Shown here: positions 21,888 through 27,372 of the stretch, piece after piece
Numbering within the stretch: position 1 is the stretch's first letter
How the letters are laid out: the number at the start of each line of letters is the position of its first letter
Source of the DNA: Deltaproteobacteria bacterium
Lineage (GTDB): Bacteria > Desulfobacterota_B > Binatia > UBA9968
Reading direction: 5' to 3'
DNA length: 27,372 bases
Assembly (NCBI GenBank): GCA_030620935.1
Contig: JAUXIP010000003.1
Span: forward strand, 1 to 27,372
Position numbers and translations under genes: made by a program
The notes under the pieces: model-generated
Databases searched by the model: none
Told to the model about the DNA's origin: nothing
What the model saw: only the letters and a program-made list of their open reading frames with translations

Positions 21888-23447
21888 CTATCGTCTCCCC
21901 CAGCCTCCTCCTCCGGCAGTCTCGATCCTGATGCGGTCGCCCGCCTTAAGATTCAAGTTGCCCTTCGCCGGTAGTGAAACGACCCGGCCGCTCCGGATCA
22001 GCAGATTTTTTCCTGTCTTACCCTTTCCGCCTCCCTGAAGCCCGTAAGGAGCGAGCGACCTCCGCTCCGTGAGCAGCGTACAGTGGCAATCGCTGAGCAA
22101 CTCAAGCTCGCGCACTAGAGCATCACCTCCCCGGTGCCTGCCCTTTCCCCCGGAGCCGCGCCGAATCGAGTAAGAAAGGATACGAAACGGGTAGGTGTGC
22201 TCGAGTGCTTCAATGGGTGTATTCATCGTGTTGGTCATGTGGGTGTGGACGCCGGAAGCGCCCGGGCCCGCGGGTCCTCCTCCTGCGCCACCCCCTACGG
22301 TTTCATAGTAAGAGAAGATCTTGTCCCTAAAGGGATCGTTGCCCCCGATCGCCAGGTTATTCATCGAGCCAGTACTGGCTGCCGGTATCCGGCGGGGTAG
22401 GGCCTGAGCCAGCGCGCGGAAGAGGAGATCCACGATCCGTTGCGAGGTTTCCACGTTGCCTCCCGCGACCGCTGCGGGGAAACGGGCATTGACCAGACTT
22501 CCTTCCGGAGCGATCACCTGGATGGGTTGCATGATGCCCGCGTTGGCCGGAATGGGGAAGCGGCTGATTGTTTTAAAGACATAGAAGACGCAAGAGAGCG
22601 TGATGGCCTCGTTGGCATTGAGGCAACCGGCTACCTGGGGATGAGTGCCGCCGAAATCCACCCTTGCCTTACCTCGCTCTAGCTCTATTTTTACCTGAAG
22701 AAGGATCTTCTTATTTTCCAACCCGTCATCATCCAGGTAATCCTTTGCTCGATAGCAGCCCGCCGGGATCTCCTTTAGAGCAGCTGCCATCAACCGCTCG
22801 GAGTAGCTGATGAGGGATGACATCTCCTCTCCGAGGCGTTTGGGGCCTCTTTTCTTTGCCTCTTCTGAGATCCTGAGCGCTCCCATTCTCAGAGAGCCCC
22901 ATTGGGCCTTTAAGTCACCTTCCCGTTCTTCGGGAGTGCGGACATTAGTCAGCAGCAATCCCCAGACTGCCCGGTCGATTTCTCCGCCGCGCACCAGCGT
23001 AACCGGTGGAATACGAATACCCTCTTGAAAGATTTCGGTAGAAAGAGCCATGGAACCTGGCGTCAATCCGCCCACATCCGCGTGATGGGCCCGGTTCGCA
23101 ACATAGGCTATGGGCCGGGTTTTGTTTCCGAAGAAGACAGGGGCCACCATCGTAATGTCCGGAAGATGCGTTCCGCCGGCATATGGATCGTTCAGGATAA
23201 CGACATCGCCCGGCTCCATAGGGGTCCGCTCGATGGCCGCCCTGACTGAGAGCGGCGTCGAGCCCAAGTGGACCGGGATATGAGCTGCTTGAGCCACCAT
23301 CTCGCCGTGGCCCTCGAAGATGGCGCAGGAGCAATCGCGTCTCTCCGTAATGTTGGGAGAATAGGCCGTGCGGCAAAGGAGGAGTCCCATCTCTTCTGCG
23401 ATCGCGCTCATGCGATTGGAAAAGATCTCTAGTTGAACAGGATCCAT
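21888..23447 (-). CDS. hyuB: hydantoinase B / oxoprolinase family subunit (HyuB)
   Basis: A 519-residue HyuB subunit. Together with HyuA, members hydrolyse hydantoins or 5-oxoproline, or carboxylate ketones, using ATP. I prefer the ATG at 23447 over one 12 nt upstream: MDPVQLEIFSNRM is the usual family start, GAGAG lies 5 nt before it, and the promoter found upstream would leave only about 8 nt of leader for the longer form. Motifs include AAHIPVHLGSTPLSVR (54-69), LNDPYAGGTHLPD (85-97) and a Gly-rich GGGAGGGPAGPGASG region. The partner hyuA is on the same strand but lies beyond an opposite-strand MFS gene. Confidence 0.93.
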   Translation of the reverse strand: MDPVQLEIFSNRMSAIAEEMGLLLCRTAYSPNITERRDCSCAIFEGHGEMVAQAAHIPVHLGSTPLSVRAAIERTPMEPGDVVILNDPYAGGTHLPDITMVAPVFFGNKTRPIAYVANRAHHADVGGLTPGSMALSTEIFQEGIRIPPVTLVRGGEIDRAVWGLLLTNVRTPEEREGDLKAQWGSLRMGALRISEEAKKRGPKRLGEEMSSLISYSERLMAAALKEIPAGCYRAKDYLDDDGLENKKILLQVKIELERGKARVDFGGTHPQVAGCLNANEAITLSCVFYVFKTISRFPIPANAGIMQPIQVIAPEGSLVNARFPAAVAGGNVETSQRIVDLLFRALAQALPRRIPAASTGSMNNLAIGGNDPFRDKIFSYYETVGGGAGGGPAGPGASGVHTHMTNTMNTPIEALEHTYPFRILSYSIRRGSGGKGRHRGGDALVRELELLSDCHCTLLTERRSLAPYGLQGGGKGKTGKNLLIRSGRVVSLPAKGNLNLKAGDRIRIETAGGGGWGRR

Positions 23448-23473
23448 TTTAGCTCTCATGTCGGTCGAACAGC

Positions 23474-23501
23474 ATTAAAACTCAAAGGGATGATTTGTCA
23501 A
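23474..23501 (-). promoter_or_regulatory. hyuB: sigma70-type promoter for hyuB
   Basis: On the minus strand a perfect TTGACA (23496-23501) is followed after 16 nt by TTTAAT (23474-23479). Transcription would start near 23467, about 20 nt before the preferred hyuB ATG. This supports independent transcription of hyuB from hyuA. Confidence 0.6.
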
Positions 23502-23643
23502 CTTAAAACATTGAAGCTGTCTCTCCTTTGACAGACGACGTGCCGTCCCATACACAAGGGAAGATCCTTCCTCCGGTTTTCCTTTTTTTCGGACGAAGGG
23601 TACACTGACAGGAGGCGATTTTGGCGACAAAAAAGAAAAAGCG

Positions 23644-24993
23644 GTGGAATCAGACCCTGCAATAAACCAAGAAAAACGTCCGCCACTTCCGGTCCCGTTT
23701 TTTTACGGATGGGTAGTCGTGGCGCTAACCTTTGGTGTCTCCTTAAACAGCGCGGGGGTCCGCGCGGCGCTGGCAGTCTTGATCCACCCATTGGAAGCGG
23801 AATTCGGTTGGAACCGTGCGGTCATCTCCGCGGCCGCCGCCGTCACCCTCATTATGCTTGGCGTGGCCGCTCCGGTGAGCGGCTGGCTTCTCGATCGCTT
23901 TGGACCCCGCCGAGTGATCCTCGGGGCTCTAGGGCTATTAATTATCGGCGTGACCGGCACTTCCTACGTCCAGGAGATCTGGCAGCTTGTTCTTTTATGG
24001 GGGGTTATCGTCGGCCTTGGCGCGGGAGGGGCGACTTCCGTGCTCGGGGCGTCGGTAGCGCACCGCTGGTTTGTCGCGCGCCGCGGTTTGACTCTAGGTA
24101 TTTTGAACAGCGCCGCCTCCACAGGGCAACTGATCTTCCTGCCGATTATGATGGCCTTGGTTGTCATGGCCGGCTGGCGCTCCGGTTTAATGATTTACGT
24201 TGCCGTATCCGCTTTCCTCATGCTCCTTACTTGGCTTTGGATGCGGGATGAGCCAGCCGATGTGGGTCTCAAGCCCTACGGCTCAGAGGAGCAAGCCACG
24301 CTCCAAGGGGGAGAACAGACTTTGGAGCGCCATGGCAAAGTAAGGATGGGGCGGCTAGCCGATCATCGAGGCGCTGACTTCTCTATTTTCGACGCCGTCA
24401 AGCAAGCCAACTTTTGGCTCCTGTGCGGAAGTTTCTTTGTTTGCGGGGCCACCTCAGCCGGCCTGATCGGCACTCACCTCATCCCCCATGCTATCGATCA
24501 AGGGATCCCCAGGGTCAGGGCGGCGGCTACGCTGGGCGTCATGGGCGCGATGAATTTTGTCGGGACTCTGACGTCAGGCTATCTGACTGACAAGGTAGAT
24601 CCTCGTAAGCTTCTCTCGTTCGTTTTTGTCTTGCGCGGCGCGGCGTTGTTTATCCTTCCTTATGTCGAGAGCTTCTTCGGCCTTCTTGTTTTTGCCGTGA
24701 TCTACGGACTCGACTGGTTCGCTACCGTTCCTCCGACCATTACATTGGCCGGACAGGCTTTCGGCAAGCACGCCATTGGTAGAATCTACGGTTGGATCTA
24801 TCTCTCTCACCAGATCGGCGGAGCCCTGGCGGCAATCGGGGCGGGGACTATTGTAACATTGTACGGGGAATACCACTGGGCCTTTTTCATCGGCGGCGCA
24901 ATGACCTTTGTCGCAGCCGGCATGGGACTGATGATTCAGCCTCAACGTCCGGTCGTGCCGCCGGCTCCTGCGACAGAAATGGCAACCGCCTAA
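23644..24993 (+). CDS. MFS transporter, monocarboxylate/oxalate-formate antiporter-like
   Basis: A 12-helix major facilitator, 449 residues from the GTG at 23644. It shows the entry motif FFYGWVVVALTFGVSLNSAGVR (19-40), the loop 2-3 motif DRFGPRR (84-90), RRGLTLGILNSAASTGQ and a long charged central loop (about 200-240). These match the OFA/monocarboxylate carrier group, so a carboxylate substrate is likely. There is no SD at the proper distance for the GTG: the only good one (AGGAGG, 23610-23615) precedes a TTG in another frame. The gene sits on the opposite strand between hyuA and hyuB and converges on hyuA with a 36-nt gap; it may import their substrate. Confidence 0.88.
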   Translation: MESDPAINQEKRPPLPVPFFYGWVVVALTFGVSLNSAGVRAALAVLIHPLEAEFGWNRAVISAAAAVTLIMLGVAAPVSGWLLDRFGPRRVILGALGLLIIGVTGTSYVQEIWQLVLLWGVIVGLGAGGATSVLGASVAHRWFVARRGLTLGILNSAASTGQLIFLPIMMALVVMAGWRSGLMIYVAVSAFLMLLTWLWMRDEPADVGLKPYGSEEQATLQGGEQTLERHGKVRMGRLADHRGADFSIFDAVKQANFWLLCGSFFVCGATSAGLIGTHLIPHAIDQGIPRVRAAATLGVMGAMNFVGTLTSGYLTDKVDPRKLLSFVFVLRGAALFILPYVESFFGLLVFAVIYGLDWFATVPPTITLAGQAFGKHAIGRIYGWIYLSHQIGGALAAIGAGTIVTLYGEYHWAFFIGGAMTFVAAGMGLMIQPQRPVVPPAPATEMATA

Positions 24994-25029
24994 ATATTCT
25001 CTTCTTCGGTACTGGGGAAAACTCTCTGG

Positions 25030-26997
25030 CTAGACTCGCATAAGATGCAAGTTCCGATATCCGTCCATCTCCGCCCGCCATGACGGAGGCACGACAGTCG
25101 TGGAGCTGAACTCATAGATCACGGCCGGGCCCCGGATCTTGTCTCCCGGCGCCATGCCTTCCCTCTGATAACTTGGGCAGCGCACAAAACGTTTGGCAAA
25201 GTAGACCTCTCTATGACCTAAAAAGGCCTGCCTTCCTCGTCCTCTTTTTAGAGGAAGCGGCCGTTCTTTTCTCAGCGCCCTCTTGCTTTCGAGACGCACC
25301 CGAAGCGTGACTACCTCGACTTCCTTGGCCGGATCGCCGTGGCCGAAACGGGTTTCGTGCTGTTGATGAAAGCGGCGGATAAAGTCCTTTTCCCAGGGCA
25401 CGGTTATTTCGTAGGCCTGTCCTGCATAGCGCATATCGATCGAGAGAAGAATCTTCGCGTCTCGCTTCTGGACTCCCTCTTGTTCCATCTCTTTTAGCCC
25501 CTTATCGATCAGGGAGGAAAATTTTCTGTCGAGCTTCAGGTATTCAGGTTCCTTTTCAAGCACGGAGAGAGAGTAATCCTTGGAGATCGGTGTTCGGGCC
25601 ATTCCCCAGGCGGAAAGAAGACCCGGTCTCTCCGGGATGAGAAGATGCGAGATGCGCAGGGCCTCGACTAATTCGGCGGCGTGGAGGCCGCCGGCCCCTC
25701 CAAATGCGATCAGCGCGAACTCTTTGGGATCGTACCCTCGCTCTACGGAGACCGCCCGGATAGCCCGCTCCATGTTGCTGTTGACCACTCGAAGGATACC
25801 CCAGGCCAGAGCCACAGGGTCCAATCCGGCTTCCTTGGCCCACCTTTTCATCCTTTGGGTTGTCCGGGTCGTATCCAGACGGATCTTTCCGCCAAGAAAG
25901 TGGTCTGCGTCCAGCCGTCCGAGAAAAAGATTGGCATCGGTGACTGTAATCGCCTCCCCCTTGCCGTAGCATACGGGACCGGGATTTGCCCCGGCGCTCT
26001 GTGGCCCTACCTTTAGGGCTCCGCCAATATCCATGTGGGCGATCGATCCACCGCCGGCTCCCACGGTATGAATATCGATCATCGATACCTTCACTGGAAT
26101 ACCGGCAACCGACTTCTCCTGAGTCAGAGGGATTTTTCCGTCGACCAGACAGACATCCGTAGAGGTGCCGCCCATGTCGAGACTGATCATTTTCTTAATT
26201 CCCGCTTGCCGCGCTGTTTCCCAGGCCCCGACGACTCCGCCTGCCGGTCCTGAAAGCAAGGTCCGTACGGCCTGCTCCGCTGCCCCTCGCGGAGAGATTG
26301 CCCCTCCGCTGGATTGCATCACTCTAAGCCTTACCCGATTTTTCTTTAGGCCTCGCTCCAAATCTTGTACGTGGCGGGCGATGACAGGGGAGACATAGGC
26401 GTTGGCGACCGTAGTGGAAAAACGTTCGTATTCCCGATATTCGGGAAGAATTCTGTGGGAGAGGGAAATCGGCAGGCCCAGGGACAGGAGTTGTTGCTCG
26501 GCCTTCTTCTCGTGGGACGGATTACAGTAGGAATGGAGAAAACAGACAGCGACGGCCTCAACTTTCTTTTTTCGGATCAGTTTTTTTGCTTTTGTCAGAT
26601 CCCCTTGGGCCAGCGGCCATTGAATCCGTCCATCAGCCAAAACTCTTTCTTTCACGCCGATGCGAAGCGAGCGAGACACGAGCGGTTCGACCTTTCTTGG
26701 CTCCAGGGCGTAAAGATCAGGCCTTGTCTGACGGCCGATCTCGATCAGGTCCTCAAAGCCTTGGGTCGTAACCAAGACAACCCGTGCTCCCTTTCGCTCC
26801 AAGAGGGCATTCGTCGCCACCGTTGTCCCATAGGTAACCTCGACTCGCCCTTTTTCTTCTACGAAAGCCTTCCATCCTTCGATCACAGCGCGGGCCGGAT
26901 TATCCGGAGTGGAGAGGCGCTTGTGGACGATGACTTTCTCTTTCGTAATAAGAATGAAATCAGTGAAGGTGCCGCCGGTATCTATACCGACAATCAT
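25030..26997 (-). CDS. hyuA: hydantoinase A / oxoprolinase family subunit (HyuA)
   Basis: A 655-residue ATP-binding subunit with an actin/hexokinase-like fold. The frame is open to 27063, but the ATG at 26997 gives the standard start MIVGIDTGGTFTDF. Phosphate-binding and family motifs are DTGGTFTD (6-13), YGTTVATNALLER (56-68), QSSGG (228-232), SGPAGGVVGA (249-258), DMGGTSTDV (274-282), HTVGAGGGSIA (310-320) and GPQSAGANPGPVCYG (331-345). The length is normal. Substrates of the family include hydantoins, 5-oxoproline and acetone or acetophenone (carboxylation), so the reaction is undetermined. No SD is evident before the start. The upstream region is repeat-rich. Confidence 0.94.
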   Translation of the reverse strand: MIVGIDTGGTFTDFILITKEKVIVHKRLSTPDNPARAVIEGWKAFVEEKGRVEVTYGTTVATNALLERKGARVVLVTTQGFEDLIEIGRQTRPDLYALEPRKVEPLVSRSLRIGVKERVLADGRIQWPLAQGDLTKAKKLIRKKKVEAVAVCFLHSYCNPSHEKKAEQQLLSLGLPISLSHRILPEYREYERFSTTVANAYVSPVIARHVQDLERGLKKNRVRLRVMQSSGGAISPRGAAEQAVRTLLSGPAGGVVGAWETARQAGIKKMISLDMGGTSTDVCLVDGKIPLTQEKSVAGIPVKVSMIDIHTVGAGGGSIAHMDIGGALKVGPQSAGANPGPVCYGKGEAITVTDANLFLGRLDADHFLGGKIRLDTTRTTQRMKRWAKEAGLDPVALAWGILRVVNSNMERAIRAVSVERGYDPKEFALIAFGGAGGLHAAELVEALRISHLLIPERPGLLSAWGMARTPISKDYSLSVLEKEPEYLKLDRKFSSLIDKGLKEMEQEGVQKRDAKILLSIDMRYAGQAYEITVPWEKDFIRRFHQQHETRFGHGDPAKEVEVVTLRVRLESKRALRKERPLPLKRGRGRQAFLGHREVYFAKRFVRCPSYQREGMAPGDKIRGPAVIYEFSSTTVVPPSWRAEMDGYRNLHLMRV

Positions 26998-27040
26998 CGA
27001 GGAGGGTGTTTTTCTCGGCCGTTGACGATTCAATGTAAAC

Positions 27041-27058
27041 CCCGCCTCATGAGGCGGG
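27041..27058. repeat. 18-nt perfect palindrome upstream of hyuA
   Basis: CCCGCCTCA and TGAGGCGGG abut without a spacer. It begins 44 nt upstream of the hyuA ATG. Read toward hyuA it is followed by GTTTA, so it could be a weak terminator or attenuator for minus-strand transcripts, or part of the adjacent dispersed repeat. Confidence 0.6.
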
Positions 27059-27086
27059 CACAAAGTGGTTCGACCGATTCGAAAGG

Positions 27087-27169
27087 CTCAGAGTTCGACT
27101 GAGGCTCACTCGAAGTCTGGCCCTGAGGTTCTCGAAGGGCAAGCTCACCATCCTGAGCAAAGTCGAAGG
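27087..27169. repeat. cluster of CTGAG...TCGAA palindromic repeat units
   Basis: Two related imperfect palindromes are clear: CCCTGAGGTTCTCGAAGGG (27121-27139) and CCTGAGCAAAGTCGAAGG (27152-27169). A third, looser unit (CTCAG 27087-27091, CTGAG 27099-27103 around AGTTCGA) precedes them. This resembles short dispersed intergenic palindromes of the CCTGAG-N-TCGAAGG type known from many bacterial genomes. No coding potential is seen between 26998 and 27303. Confidence 0.6.
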
Positions 27170-27182
27170 ACCGATGGGGGTT

Positions 27183-27246
27183 CCAAAGGGGAGAAGCGGC
27201 ATCTCGTCCCTTTGGTCGAACACGGGGACCCAAACCCCGTGTTCGA
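27183..27246. repeat. two adjacent strong stem-loops
   Basis: CCAAAGGG (27183-27190) pairs with CCCTTTGG (27208-27215), with an inner GAGA/TCTC pairing. Immediately after it, TCGAACACGGGG (27216-27227) pairs perfectly with CCCCGTGTTCGA (27235-27246) across a 7-nt loop. Neither has a T-tract. They abut the CTGAG/TCGAA units and probably belong to the same intergenic repeat element. Confidence 0.65.
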
Positions 27247-27303
27247 TATAACTTGATTCGTTCGAGACTTGATTGTTGGTCCGGATAGAGTGATGATGAA
27301 GGC

Positions 27304-27372
27304 GTGATTACTGTTGGAGGGGCAGTACAACTCATTTTGGAACAGATCTCACCCTTGCCTGGAGAAGAGGTC
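27304..27372 (+). CDS. moeA: possible start of molybdopterin molybdotransferase (MoeA), cut by the window edge
   Basis: A frame from GTG 27304 to the window end encodes 23 residues with the pattern ITV..AVQLILEQISPLPGEEV. This is close to the opening of MoeA proteins (ISVEEAL..IL..V.PLP.E.V), which insert molybdate into the cofactor. An in-frame stop at 27286 limits the start to the last few codons before this point. GAAGG lies too close to be a good SD. The identification rests on very few residues. Confidence 0.45.
   Translation, partial: MITVGGAVQLILEQISPLPGEEV

Noticed and set aside
26365..27102. 245-residue plus-strand frame antisense to hyuA
   Set aside because: Overlaps the conserved N-terminal half of hyuA and shows no family resemblance.

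Overview
The window reads as a chromosomal stretch of a Gram-negative bacterium. It encodes an OmpA-type lipoprotein, a periplasmic lytic transglycosylase and several Sec-type signal peptides. The gene mix (Mrp-type antiporter, UbiD decarboxylase, class III CoA-transferases, HyuA/HyuB, OFA-like MFS carrier) and the moderate GC content fit an uncultivated soil or sediment lineage of the deltaproteobacterial, Binatota or NC10 kind. That placement is inference: no rRNA or other phylogenetic marker is present. I found no tRNA, rRNA, CRISPR array or intact transposase.

Region 1 (1-2113) is envelope related. It holds the C-terminus of an unknown protein, a secreted hypothetical protein paired with an OmpA-like lipoprotein carrying a 35-proline linker (both minus), and a divergent secreted protein with two SH3b domains.

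Region 2 (2129-9592, minus) is one tightly coupled ten-gene operon for an Mrp-type cation/proton antiporter. The order is mrpE, F, G, an MbhD-like fragment, an MbhE-MrpB fusion, C, D, an MrpA/NuoM-like subunit, a 78-residue membrane protein, and a NuoL/MrpD-like subunit. This is the order of the antiporter module in archaeal Mbh hydrogenases rather than the usual bacterial ABCDEFG, and MrpA is split. A promoter is visible just upstream of mrpE. An SLC13-type permease and proC follow, also on the minus strand.

Region 3 (12470-16983) begins with an intergenic stretch containing degenerate tandem repeats that may be an insertion-sequence end. It continues with a UbiD-family decarboxylase, a strong terminator, and two overlapping class III CoA-transferases. 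UbiD plus a CoA-transferase pair recalls the anaerobic phthalate route (CoA activation, then decarboxylation of the CoA ester), but the substrate cannot be read from the sequence.

Region 4 (17239-21031, plus) has a lytic transglycosylase and then a compact cluster: ketopantoate reductase-like protein, JAMM metallopeptidase, alpha/beta hydrolase, DUF3553-like protein and a small secreted protein. A strong two-way hairpin ends it.

Region 5 (21040-27372) has a dienelactone hydrolase (minus), then hyuB and hyuA (both minus) separated by a plus-strand MFS transporter, a repeat-rich intergenic stretch, and what looks like the first codons of moeA at the right edge.
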